DNA of 64,000 nt, taken from assembly GCA_030168575.1 (NCBI GenBank), contig CP115555.1, positions 1,364,001 to 1,428,000 of the forward strand, written 5' to 3'. Shown here one piece after another: positions 27,444 to 35,491 of this stretch; within the stretch, counting starts at the first letter, position 1; each line of letters begins with the position of its first letter. The notes under the pieces were generated by a model. The model made no database searches. It saw only the letters and a list, made by a program, of their open reading frames with translations, and had not been told where the DNA came from. Both the position numbers and the translations under genes were made by a program. The DNA is from Methanomassiliicoccales archaeon LGM-RCC1 (lineage in GTDB: Archaea; Thermoplasmatota; Thermoplasmata; Methanomassiliicoccales; Methanomethylophilaceae).

Positions 27444-28385
27444 TCACGACTGTCTGATCAATGTGCGTATACGCTCCTGTGTCTCCTCGGCAGAACATGT
27501 GGTGTTGACCATGTAGACCTTGCATTGTGAGAGATACTTCCTGAAGAAGTCGGTACGGATGCCTACGCTGGTCTCGTCCCTTATGAGCTGGTGCGGATTG
27601 CAGAAGTCATGGGATTGGAGATAGCTGAGGGCATCTTCCGTGCTAAGCTCGCTGACGATTGTGGGATCTTCTTTGTCCCTCTTGAGAAGGATGACGATGG
27701 ACATGGATGTCTTGGAGATGACTGAACCCTGTCCCCGGACCCAACGGACGTTGCCGATCCCTCTGCCTTTGTTATCGAACTTCACGCCGGTGACCAGGGG
27801 CTTGTATTCCTCCCAGACGTCCCCTATATCCGCATCGATGTAGCAGTTCTTCTCAGAACCGTTTATCCTAGGACGGCCGGTTCCGAACTGGACGAAATAC
27901 CAATCGTCCGAGATAAGATGGGAGTTGGCTTCTCTTAGAAGGCCCCACGACTGAGTTGTCTTTCCGGTCTTAGAAGGCGCTATGAGGGTCACACCCTTGC
28001 CGTCGATGTCGATGGCCGCTCCGTGGACGGAATACACCCAATGCTCCCTCTCCAATATGTTTCCGGCCAATCCCAAGGCCACGCTCTTTATCCAGCCGTA
28101 GTAGTCGAAATTGAACAGGAATATCGTATGTGTGGAGATGTCGTACTCGGCATGCAGCTCCGTTGTACCGTCATCTATGCAATAGATCCTGGCGTGTGAC
28201 CTCACTGAATCGGACATATGATAGAAGTTGTCAGACCACATATCGATGAACTCTTTCCTGCAGGAGAACAGCTCCACACAGATACCGTTGATATCGGCCT
28301 TGTGGCGATAGTAGTTCATGGGTCTGCATATCTCGAGGAGCTCATTGGTCCTTGCAGTGTCGATGATCTTGGTCTCGTACGCCAT
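27444..28385 (-). CDS. HPr kinase-like P-loop protein
   Basis: 313-aa protein with the C-terminal HprK / PEP-carboxykinase-like ATPase core: HGAAI at residues 121-125, the P-loop APSKTGKTT at 136-144 and the following LISDDWYF (D160, D161). HPr and a PTS are not expected in this organism, so the substrate is probably not HPr; archaeal and bacterial relatives have been linked to small-molecule or serine kinases and to peptide-modification clusters. The N-terminal 110 residues do not match a family that I know. It precedes the exonuclease gene on the same strand by 53 nt and diverges from mntP. The precise function is open. Confidence 0.7.
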   Translation of the reverse strand: MAYETKIIDTARTNELLEICRPMNYYRHKADINGICVELFSCRKEFIDMWSDNFYHMSDSVRSHARIYCIDDGTTELHAEYDISTHTIFLFNFDYYGWIKSVALGLAGNILEREHWVYSVHGAAIDIDGKGVTLIAPSKTGKTTQSWGLLREANSHLISDDWYFVQFGTGRPRINGSEKNCYIDADIGDVWEEYKPLVTGVKFDNKGRGIGNVRWVRGQGSVISKTSMSIVILLKRDKEDPTIVSELSTEDALSYLQSHDFCNPHQLIRDETSVGIRTDFFRKYLSQCKVYMVNTTCSAEETQERIRTLIRQS

Positions 28386-28438
28386 CTTATCGGACTGTAA
28401 TGGCGCTATCGGGTAAAAAGGAGAATCCTCCCCTGAGG

Positions 28439-28466
28439 GAGTGAAGTGATATGTTGTGCTTCACTC
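28439..28466. repeat. Inverted repeat in the HprK-like/mntP divergent region
   Basis: GAGTGAAG at 28439-28446 and CTTCACTC at 28459-28466 form an 8-bp dyad with a 12-nt spacer. It lies between the divergent promoters and could be an operator or RNA hairpin. Confidence 0.4.
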
Positions 28467-28490
28467 AAAGCGATTAAGCCTGAACAACAA

Positions 28491-28523
28491 AATTTCATCT
28501 TCAGCGATGAAATTCTCTATAAA
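28491..28523 (+). promoter_or_regulatory. mntP promoter with adjacent palindromic operator
   Basis: AATTTCATC (28491-28499) and GATGAAATT (28506-28514) form a perfect 9-bp dyad with a 6-nt spacer. It directly abuts the TATA box TCTATAAA at 28516-28523. Transcription should start near 28545, six nucleotides before the ATG. The position fits a metal-responsive regulator site, but the regulator is not identified. Confidence 0.55.
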
Positions 28524-28550
28524 GATCATATTCTATTACACGGTGTTAAG

Positions 28551-29111
28551 ATGATCACCTGGATGACAGTCTTGATATGCATCGGAATGTCTGCTGATGT
28601 CTTTGCCGTGTCTTTGGGGATAGGTCTTTCCGAAAAGAAGATCACGCCCTTGATGCTGTTCAAGGTCGGACTATGGTTCGGTGTATTCCACGGCCTTATG
28701 CCATTGATCGGTTGGTCTCTGGGTGCGGAATTCTCTGATTTCATCTCTGATTACAGCTTCTACATTCTTTTCGTCATCATGTTGGTCCTGGGAATAGTTC
28801 TGATAAAAGATGCCTTGCTGGACGAGGATGAGAGGCCCGAATTCGACCTCTCCTTCAAAAGGATGCTTCCCCTATCTATCCTCCTCAGTATAGATGCAGC
28901 GGTTCTGGGCGTTTATTTCGCTGTCGGAGAGACCGGTAACTTCAAGGGGTCGGTACTTCTTGGATGCACCGTGTTCCTCGCTACAGTGATAGGAATGTAC
29001 CTGGGGAACCATATCGGTGAAAGGTTCGGTACGATCGCTGCCATCTTCGGCGGATGCCTCCTCATATTCAACAGCATCTGGGCGCTTTTAGAAGGCCTTG
29101 AAATCCTCTGA
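28551..29111 (+). CDS. mntP: MntP-like manganese efflux pump
   Basis: 186-aa membrane protein with six predicted helices in two repeats. The family's paired acidic motifs are visible as IGMSADVFAVSLGIGL at the N-terminus (D16) and LLSIDAAVLG in the second half, with a charged cytoplasmic loop (LLDEDERPEF) between. MntP proteins export manganese. ATG 28551 (MITWMTVLICIGM) is chosen over an upstream in-frame start because the TATA box lies between them. The operator-like palindrome next to the TATA box suggests regulation by metal; no yybP-ykoY riboswitch pattern was seen. Monocistronic. Confidence 0.88.
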   Translation: MITWMTVLICIGMSADVFAVSLGIGLSEKKITPLMLFKVGLWFGVFHGLMPLIGWSLGAEFSDFISDYSFYILFVIMLVLGIVLIKDALLDEDERPEFDLSFKRMLPLSILLSIDAAVLGVYFAVGETGNFKGSVLLGCTVFLATVIGMYLGNHIGERFGTIAAIFGGCLLIFNSIWALLEGLEIL

Positions 29112-29189
29112 TTAATCGGTCGATTAATGTATATAATATCAACTGCATCTGGGTCTTAGTCACGGAGCGCCGTGGCTGGATGTGATGGG

Positions 29190-29603
29190 ATGGCAAAAGC
29201 ACTCATATTCGCTACAACTTTCATGACAAAGGGGAACATCCCCATTGCCAAGTACATTTCAAAAAACGCTAAGACAGACATCTTCAACCTGAAGGACCTG
29301 ATGACTCTGAACCTGGATGCGTACGATACAATCATCTTCGGTACCGCGAACAACAGCGGCAGGGCCGATAAGCTTGTTGATGAGTTCGTCCAAAAGAACA
29401 CAGATGTTCTGGCGAAGAAGAAGAAATACCTCTACGTCCTGGTCTCCAAAGACGATGAGAAGAACGCTGAGCAGGCTGCTCAGATCGCTCAGGATCTTGG
29501 AGTAGAAGCTTCCAATGCGTTCTACATCCCCAAGAAGGCAGAAGAGATGAACGAGTCCGGATTCCCTGCGGAAGTCGATTCATTCATCTCCAGACTGGGA
29601 TGA
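29190..29603 (+). CDS. Flavodoxin-domain protein
   Basis: 137-aa single-domain protein. The N-terminus MAKALIFATTFMTKGNIPIA has the FMN phosphate-binding loop layout of flavodoxin (T/S-rich loop after strand 1), and IIFGTANNSGRADKLVDEFV corresponds to the 60s loop region. It ends with short helices. Closest in appearance to the flavodoxin-5 type used as electron carriers or in oxygen and quinone metabolism. ATG 29190 is chosen over 29172 because of the conserved strand directly after it. A TATA box (TATATAATA, near 29128-29137) and a small hairpin (CACGG/CCGTG, 29161-29174) lie upstream. The DUF1294 gene follows after 4 nt. Confidence 0.75.
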   Translation: MAKALIFATTFMTKGNIPIAKYISKNAKTDIFNLKDLMTLNLDAYDTIIFGTANNSGRADKLVDEFVQKNTDVLAKKKKYLYVLVSKDDEKNAEQAAQIAQDLGVEASNAFYIPKKAEEMNESGFPAEVDSFISRLG

Positions 29604-29607
29604 TCCG

Positions 29608-29907
29608 ATGGAATACGGACTTATCGTATTCCTCGTCTACATCGTACTGAACATCATCGCCTTCCTGGCCTTTGTTTGGGACAAGCACAAGGCGAAGGAG
29701 GACATGTGGAGGACCAAGGAGTCCACACTCATCGCTCTGGCCTTCTTCGGACCTTTCGGTGCGACCGCGGGAATGCTTGCAGTCAGGCATAAGACGCAGA
29801 AGCTGAAGTTCAAACTGGTCTACCTGTTCCTGGTGCTGCACGTCATCGCGATCGCATACTTGGCGTACACCGGACGCCTGGACTTCCTGCTTCACCTGTT
29901 CAACTGA
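29608..29907 (+). CDS. DUF1294 membrane protein
   Basis: 99-aa protein with three membrane segments. The block VWDKHKAKEDMWRTKESTL followed by ALAFFGPFGATAGMLAVRHKTQK is the DUF1294 signature (DK.A..G..R..E..L......GG..G...GM...RHKT). Function unknown. It is 4 nt downstream of the flavodoxin gene and probably co-transcribed. Its last 16 nt overlap the convergent taw1 gene. Confidence 0.85.
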   Translation: MEYGLIVFLVYIVLNIIAFLAFVWDKHKAKEDMWRTKESTLIALAFFGPFGATAGMLAVRHKTQKLKFKLVYLFLVLHVIAIAYLAYTGRLDFLLHLFN

Positions 29908-30836
29908 TAAGATTTGCTGACGTCAAGCTCTGAGTCCTGGTGACCCAACAAAACGACACGGCTGTCCTCTCTGGTGCGGATGACTTCCATCCCCACCAGG
30001 GGGCCCAGTTCATTAGCGAAATCCATTATTTCTTGGAAAGAAGGCATATTCGACATCGAGAGACGCTGTCTCGATCCGCCCACGAAGACGTAACCCTTAG
30101 GCTCTATGAGATCGGGCTGAGCGATGTTGTCCAGCGCCGCATACTTGTCGACTTCCATCATGTTGATGTCTTTGACCAAAGTATGCCTTATGACAGTACC
30201 CGTTTCAAGGGAAGGCATCAGTTCTAAGGTCTGCATGAGCTTCTGCCATCCATCCTTTATCTTGGGCCTGCAGATCTTACGATAGGTCTCCTCGTTAGGC
30301 GCTGCTACAGTGACGTAGACCTTGGTGGGCAGCTCCTCCAAGGCAGCAAGCCTCTCGGGGTAAGTACCGTTCGTTACTAGGAAGGTTGACATCTTCCTGC
30401 GGTGGCATTCCTTGATGAAATCCGACAGATATGGATAGGTGATAGGTTCACCGGCTAGTGAGATTGCCACCTGGTTGGGGTTCATCGCCTCCTCGAACCT
30501 CTGGCGATCGCATCTGGGGTCGCCCTTGAATCCCTGAATGAGCTTCCTTTGCTCGTTTATGAGCGCGTCTAGCATCTCCTTGGGCTCGGCCCAGTCGTTC
30601 ACCTGGAAATCGCTGCCCTGTACCCTCCAGCAGAACGTGCAGAGATGGCTGCATTCGTTTATGGCCGGGGTCATCTGAAGGCATCTGTGACTCTGGATGC
30701 CATAGAAATCCTGCTTGTAGCAGTGGCGCTCATGGAGCATGCTCTCCTTCATCCAATGGCAGAGCTTGACGGCGGCATGGTCCTTGTAGATACGGTACTG
30801 CTGCTTGATCAGTAGGTTCCTGTAATCCTCGTCCAT
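29892..30836 (-). CDS. taw1: 4-demethylwyosine synthase (Taw1/TYW1)
   Basis: 314-aa radical SAM enzyme that forms the imidazo ring of 4-demethylwyosine on G37 of tRNA-Phe from N1-methylguanosine and pyruvate. The radical SAM cluster motif is C62-SHL-C66-TF-C69, and the archaeal TYW1 blocks HRCLQMTPA, NPNQVAISLAGEPITYPYL and PKGYVFVGGSRQRL are present. ATG 30836 is chosen; a GTG at 30845, immediately after the extended rfcL stop, is possible. It follows rfcL in the same direction. Normal length and motifs. Confidence 0.93.
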   Translation of the reverse strand: MDEDYRNLLIKQQYRIYKDHAAVKLCHWMKESMLHERHCYKQDFYGIQSHRCLQMTPAINECSHLCTFCWRVQGSDFQVNDWAEPKEMLDALINEQRKLIQGFKGDPRCDRQRFEEAMNPNQVAISLAGEPITYPYLSDFIKECHRRKMSTFLVTNGTYPERLAALEELPTKVYVTVAAPNEETYRKICRPKIKDGWQKLMQTLELMPSLETGTVIRHTLVKDINMMEVDKYAALDNIAQPDLIEPKGYVFVGGSRQRLSMSNMPSFQEIMDFANELGPLVGMEVIRTREDSRVVLLGHQDSELDVSKSYQLNR

Positions 30837-30845
30837 GCTATCCAC

Positions 30846-32291
30846 TCAGAAATCGAAAAGGCTGGCCTGATTCTTCTTGCGATCGTTGGATTGCTAGGCG
30901 GATTTCTCCTCGACAGGTGCAGGCTCGGGTACAGGTTCGGCCTTCTTTGGTTTCGCCTTCTTGATTGGGGCCTCTTTGACCTCAGGGACAGAATCTGCTT
31001 CGATAGCAGCGAATACGGCCTTTACTTCCTTGGAATCCGGTTTCTTCCCCAGAAGGAATCCGAGTTCCTCCGGTTCCAGCATGAGTTCCTTTGTAACTAT
31101 GATCCTGAGATCAGAATCATTTGCGATCATCTGCTTCAGATAGGGCAGGATGTCCAGATCAGCACGCCTTGTAGAAGTGTGTAGATAGATAGCAAGCTTG
31201 AGGTCAATGCTCTTCCTGAGAGCGCGGACGCCTTTGCTCCTGGACATCTTCATCAGATATGATGGGAAATGAAGACGGTCGTGTGAGAACCTGTTGCTCA
31301 TACGGGCCGAGTTGACCCCAGCAGTCATAGTATCGCTGGCGTAGGACCAGAAGCCGAAGTACTGCCTCCTCTGAACCCTGCCGAGATAGATGTCGGCACG
31401 TGAGAGCTTCTCGTATCCGCGGACGAGATCTCCCTTGTCCAGATACTCGTAAGGAAGGTTCTCATCTACCCAAAGCTCCAACTCTGGCGGATCGGTATCC
31501 ACATCCCTTAAGAGATTGCGGGACTTCATCGCGTCGTTCGATCTGAATATAGCGGACATGAGGGCGTACATGTCGTTGCGCTTGTCACGGGTGGAGAGGT
31601 CCTCGGCCATCGCAGCAGTCACGTGTGTCTGGCCGAGCGATAGCGCCTCCAGATTACGGACGGCTGCACGCATATCCCCGTTGGCCTTCTCAGCGATCAT
31701 CGTCATTGCATCGGGATCTACTTCGATACCCTCTGCCTCGGCGATCTTGTATAGTGCCTTGGCCATGGAAACGGCCTTGGGCTTTTGGAAAGTTATCTGG
31801 AGCGTATCGGTCTTGGCTGCGCTGCATTTGCGTGACAGCTCGTAGTAATCGTTCACTATGAGTATGACCGGTTGGAGCGTCTCCTTGATCAACTTGGTGA
31901 TGACGGGGATCGCGCCCCTGTCCACATTGCCGAAGAAGTTATCGGCCTCGTCCAGGATGATCAGCTTGCGCTGCCCTTTGCCCGTATCGAGGTATTCACC
32001 CGAATCAGAGAAGGTATTGAACTTGGATCCGCGAATGGCGATGTTCTCGATGGCATCCCCCGTACGCTGGTCCGAAGCGTTCATCTCCACAACTGACCAG
32101 CCCATATCCATGGCCAATGCTTCCGCGGAAGTGGTCTTCCCTATTCCCGGAGTGCCTATCAGCACGACCGCCCTTTTCTCTGGTATGCCTTTTTCCCAGG
32201 ACTCGGCCCAGAGCCTCAACGAGCTCACGGCTCCTGGATTGCCTATGACGTCATCGAGTGTCTTAGGACGGTACTTCTCTGTCCAGTCCAT
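30846..32291 (-). CDS. rfcL: Replication factor C large subunit RfcL with in-frame UAG before PIP box
   Basis: Clamp-loader large subunit that opens PCNA at primer ends. It has an N-terminal MDWTEKYRPKTLDDVIGNP, Walker A GTPGIGKTT (46-54), Walker B LIILDEADNF and the SRC-equivalent region of large subunits. The frame meets TAG at 30894-30896 (codon 466) after a Lys/Pro/Glu-rich tail, but continues for 15 codons, QSNDRKKNQASLFDF, to a TGA at 30846-30848. QASLFDF is a canonical PCNA-interaction (PIP) motif, normally at the RfcL C-terminus. Readthrough of UAG, probably as pyrrolysine, would give 481 aa. ATG 32291 overlaps the stop of the zinc-ribbon gene (TGATG). The taw1 gene follows directly. 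Confidence 0.92.
30894..30896 (-). other. In-frame amber codon in rfcL (putative pyrrolysine)
   Basis: TAG follows PVEEKSA and is followed in frame by QSNDRKKNQASLFDF and TGA. The downstream peptide ends in a PIP box, so it is likely translated. Confidence 0.75.
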
Positions 32292-32785
32292 CACGACTCA
32301 CCTCTCAGAACGGCGTTGTAGACATCCATTATGGACAACAGGAAGATGAACATCTCTACGACTATCAGCAGCATGTAGGAGGACGAAGTCGTCATTAGAT
32401 TAGGGGCCAGATAGTATAGCATTATCGTGGCGCAGATGTAGAAGAAGGCCTTTGACCATCTCTTCATCACTATCTGTCCCAATCCGAACACGTTGAAGAA
32501 TCCCGGTACAATGGCCAAGAACAAAGCTATGTAATCCATTGCTCCGAACTTCTTGGGTCTGGTGAAGCCCATGTCTATAGAGGCGATATCCGCAGGCTCT
32601 CCGCATTTTGGACATGTCTCCAGTCCTCTGGGGACAGGCGAGTTGCAATTCTTGCAGTAAGGAACGTTGATGATGTTACCATCATCGTTAATCATAAGAG
32701 AATCCTTGACCAAGGCACCGCATACGTAACAGAACTCCTGACCTTCAGGGATCTCGTTTCCACATCCGATGCACACATGCCTCAC
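32291..32785 (-). CDS. Double zinc-ribbon membrane protein
   Basis: 164-aa protein with two zinc ribbons (CIGCG..EFCYVCG and YCKNCNSPV..ETCPKCG) followed by three membrane helices starting at MDYIALFLAIVPGFFNVFGL. That block is shared with the protein at 17584-18012. Translation starts at GTG 32785, set by a strong Shine-Dalgarno GGAGGTGA about 6 nt upstream. Its stop overlaps the rfcL start (TGATG), so the two genes are coupled. Function unknown; linkage with rfcL and taw1 gives no clear hint. Confidence 0.8.
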   Translation of the reverse strand: MRHVCIGCGNEIPEGQEFCYVCGALVKDSLMINDDGNIINVPYCKNCNSPVPRGLETCPKCGEPADIASIDMGFTRPKKFGAMDYIALFLAIVPGFFNVFGLGQIVMKRWSKAFFYICATIMLYYLAPNLMTTSSSYMLLIVVEMFIFLLSIMDVYNAVLRGES

Positions 32786-32951
32786 TGAACTTCACCTCCG
32801 TCCAAATGCAATCTAGACACCTCCATGCTCTTCGCCCTTAATACTTTGACTATAGATGTGGGGCATCAGCGGGCATAATTGATATCTGAGATGCCCGAGC
32901 ACAGTGCCCGTCAATGGTCGGAATGCCGAAGAATGCTGGGATGCTCCCGGT

Positions 32952-33230
32952 TTATTCCGACTTGATCAGCCTGTCCACTTCTTTCAGGAGATCGCAGACC
33001 TGCTTCCCTTTGGGGGTTAGAGAAATGATAATGGACCTCTGGTTGGGGTCATGGATCTGTTTTATCAGACCCATGCCCTCCAGACGGTCGAGTTTTTCCG
33101 GTATGCGTGGGTTCGACGTGATCTGCTCGTAGATGTCCATCTTCTTGCATTCTTCGTTTATCGACATGTACATCATTATCGATATCAGATGCTTCTCCTC
33201 GAAGGATGCAACAGACTTCTCTCTGGTCAC
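32952..33230 (-). CDS. Small winged-helix regulator
   Basis: 92-aa winged-helix protein: KHLISIMMYMSINEECKKMD, IYEQITSNPRIPEKLDRLEG, MGLIKQIHDPNQRSIIISLT and KGKQVCDLLKEVDRLI. It belongs to the same family as the regulators at 10132, 10209 and 60421, and is the most compact one. The start is taken at GTG 33230 (MTREKSV). A GGGCATC/GATGCCC dyad near 32862-32897 downstream could be its terminator. It lies between the symporter gene and the zinc-ribbon gene, all leftward; it may control the symporter, but that is a guess from position. Confidence 0.75.
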   Translation of the reverse strand: MTREKSVASFEEKHLISIMMYMSINEECKKMDIYEQITSNPRIPEKLDRLEGMGLIKQIHDPNQRSIIISLTPKGKQVCDLLKEVDRLIKSE

Positions 33231-33254
33231 AGTCGTCCTACCACTTGTGTTGTT

Positions 33255-34904
33255 TTATGCGCTCACTGTATTTGGTTCTTTTTTCTGAACTAATATCATG
33301 ATTGCCATTACGATTGTCGAAAGAGGCAGCGAGATCACCAGGGGATCCACGAATGCGATGGTGGTTCCCGGGAAAAGCACGGCCGATCCGGTAATCATCT
33401 TGCAGATTGGCAGGAATATGCTCATACCAGCATTCAGGAAGAGTGCGGAGAACATGTACGCCGTGGTACCGACGACGATGCTCGCCACTGCAGCCTTCCT
33501 GTTCGGTCTCTTGGAGTACAGAGAGTGGAAGTAAGCTGGCAGCAATGCGGCAGCGGTGACTCCCATGAACACTGAAGTCGCCTTAGCGATGATGTCGCTG
33601 GGCATCATGTAGCAGTAAACCACCACGAGAACCATGAAGACGACGATGAATGCCCTGTTCAGGTTGATGTTCTGTGAATCCGCTCTGATTCCGGTCTTCC
33701 TGCTCTTGAACTCCGAGTACAGATCGTATCCCCCAGCGACTCCGATGGTGTGCATCAGGGCGCTGATTGTCGAGATGGAAGCACAGATCAGCGACAGCAG
33801 GAACAGCGATACGAATACCTCGCCGAACGTGATGTTGCTGAACACCTCCAGGATGTACTGCGGGATGATGAAATCCGTTCCGAGACCCATGCTGGTGAGG
33901 TACTCGTAAGACAACATTCCGTGCTCGTTTGTGAAGAACACGTTGGTCAGAGGACCTACGGTGTATGCGGCGCCGACAACCACCAAGATGAATATCGACC
34001 CTATGAGGAGGGACTTGTCTAGATCCTTGTCGGACTTAGCAGACATGTACCTGACGACCAGCTGGGGCTGCGTCAACGCACCGATGCCTACACCCATGAT
34101 GAATGTGGTCACGACGGTAAGCCATTCGCGGGTTCCGAATGATGACGTTTCTGTCCATCCGTTGAATCCGTCCGCTACTCCGATTCCGGATATGTCTCCC
34201 ATCCTGGCATCCCAGAGGCTAACTAGAGACTCATTTCCTGCGGTGATTCCGCCGGTGTATGCCCAGGTCACCAAGAGGATGACCAGCATACCAGCGAACA
34301 TGATGAATGCCTGGAAAGCATCGTTGTACATGACAGCGATGATACCTCCGTATACGACATATACGGCAACGACAAGGGAAAGTCCGATCAGAATGAGGTT
34401 GTAGTACTCTGTAAGGCCTGTGATGACCGCCAGGGAGTTCACTCCTCCCTTAAGAACTGCAGCGCAGTAGATGGGCATCATCACAAGGATCAATATCGCA
34501 GTGAACACCCTGATCCCCTTGGAGTTGTATACCTTTCCAAGGAAATCCGCGAATGTTGCCGCACCGAGCTTTCTGCCGATCCTTCTTGTCCTCTTACCGA
34601 AGATAATGAATGCTACGACCAGACCTGCGAAGAGGTTCAGGAAGCAAAGCCACATCAATGACATTCCGTGTACGGCAGTCTGACCGCCGAAACCGATGAC
34701 GGCAGAAGCACTTAGGAATGTTGCCCCATAGGACAGAGCGATGATCAACGGACTGGTCTTGTTACGTCCGAGAAGGAACTCCTGGTTGTTCTTGGTGTTC
34801 CTGTATCCGTACCAACCGAGGAACAGCGTGACAGCGATGAACACCGCCGTCATTGCGCCGAGGATTACGAGATCGACACCGTCAGTCATCCAAATCATCT
34901 CCAT
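33255..34904 (-). CDS. Sodium:solute symporter
   Basis: 549-aa membrane transporter of the SSS family (PutP/PanF fold). About 13 helices are visible. Family blocks include FLLGRNKTSPLIIALSYGA near the N-terminus, FADFLGKVYNSKGIRVF, and the TQPQLVVRYMSAKSD segment that corresponds to the conserved substrate/sodium region. The substrate cannot be assigned from sequence. A 44-aa accessory membrane protein gene precedes and overlaps it by 23 nt. The promoter upstream of that small gene is nearly identical to that of paaK at 62 kb, which suggests an aromatic acid or amino-acid substrate. ATG 34904 has GGGAG upstream; ATG 34889 is an alternative. Confidence 0.9.
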   Translation of the reverse strand: MEMIWMTDGVDLVILGAMTAVFIAVTLFLGWYGYRNTKNNQEFLLGRNKTSPLIIALSYGATFLSASAVIGFGGQTAVHGMSLMWLCFLNLFAGLVVAFIIFGKRTRRIGRKLGAATFADFLGKVYNSKGIRVFTAILILVMMPIYCAAVLKGGVNSLAVITGLTEYYNLILIGLSLVVAVYVVYGGIIAVMYNDAFQAFIMFAGMLVILLVTWAYTGGITAGNESLVSLWDARMGDISGIGVADGFNGWTETSSFGTREWLTVVTTFIMGVGIGALTQPQLVVRYMSAKSDKDLDKSLLIGSIFILVVVGAAYTVGPLTNVFFTNEHGMLSYEYLTSMGLGTDFIIPQYILEVFSNITFGEVFVSLFLLSLICASISTISALMHTIGVAGGYDLYSEFKSRKTGIRADSQNINLNRAFIVVFMVLVVVYCYMMPSDIIAKATSVFMGVTAAALLPAYFHSLYSKRPNRKAAVASIVVGTTAYMFSALFLNAGMSIFLPICKMITGSAVLFPGTTIAFVDPLVISLPLSTIVMAIMILVQKKEPNTVSA

Positions 34905-35016
34905 CGTCGGGCTCCCTGCCTTTCTTTATGCTGTAGCAGATGCAGAACACAACAGACAGTATGCATCCTACGTATGCGGCTACTACCCAGGGGTCCGTTA
35001 GGCCTAAGATACTCAT
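34882..35016 (-). CDS. Symporter small accessory protein
   Basis: 44-aa single-pass membrane protein: MSILGLTDPWVVAAYVGCIL begins a single helix that continues to about residue 29, then a KKGREPDD acidic tail. It overlaps the symporter start by 23 nt and is transcribed with it. Short proteins of this type, with the LGLxDPWxxxAY start, accompany sodium:solute symporters in many prokaryotes and probably stabilise or target them. It is too short for default gene finders and easily missed. GGTGATT about 6 nt upstream serves as ribosome binding site. Confidence 0.8.
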   Translation of the reverse strand: MSILGLTDPWVVAAYVGCILSVVFCICYSIKKGREPDDGDDLDD

Positions 35017-35023
35017 TTTCAAT

Positions 35024-35087
35024 CACCAATGTGGCGTGCTAACACATAGCACGGTAATTGGGGTTATGATAGTTTGGTATATAAAAT
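35024..35087 (-). promoter_or_regulatory. Promoter with conserved dyad operator for the symporter operon (shared with paaK)
   Basis: A TATA box (minus-strand TTTTATATACC, 35076-35087) lies about 25 nt before the predicted start site. At that site is CGTGCTA-ACACA-TAGCACG (35035-35053), a perfect 7-bp dyad inside a block 35024-35056 that matches 62124-62156 at 28 of 33 positions with identical spacing to the TATA box. This looks like a repressor operator, or less likely an RNA hairpin. Confidence 0.65.
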
Positions 35088-35187
35088 TGACGTACCAGCA
35101 ATTACTGGCCTAATTTTGAGACATTCAACGACTTGGATTTATTGTGCATTAGTTTTTTTAACAACATCAAGAATTACCTATTGTTTG

Positions 35188-35455
35188 GCTTGACCGGGGT
35201 GCTTGGCGTGCCCTATACCCGAAATCGTCAATACGCGGGGGTGACAGCAGCGGGCGGGCCCGTTGATGTCCTTGAGCCCATCGAGCAACTATGAAATCTT
35301 GTCCTGTAGAGTCGGAGTTTGTCTTAGAAACGGCCGGAGGGTCGTTCTCCAGGCATTAATCGGGGGAACCGGGTCAGGTCCTGACGGGAGCAGCCTTACT
35401 TCGAACCACTGACGTTTACGGGATCGCAGGGTTGAGGCGCGAAATGGTCAACTTG
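35188..35455 (+). ncRNA. ffs: Signal recognition particle RNA (7S RNA)
   Basis: The region carries the SRP helix-8 signature GGTCAGGTCCTGACGGGAGCAGC near 35373-35395 in pieces (GTCAGG, GGAGCAGC), with the 5' domain CCGGGGTGCTTGGCGTGCC at about 35194-35212. The ends pair as TTGACC (35190-35195) with GGTCAA (35446-35451), giving a length near 265-270 nt. An AT-rich promoter stretch lies just upstream. The RNA binds SRP54 and SRP19 and directs membrane protein targeting. Exact termini are estimates. Confidence 0.88.
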
Positions 35456-35491
35456 GGGACGGATGCGAGAACAACCGCTGTGGCCAGACAC

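Noticed and set aside
28386-28550. Manganese (yybP-ykoY) riboswitch before mntP
   Set aside because: The predicted transcript starts about six nucleotides before the ATG, and the conserved loops of that riboswitch are absent.
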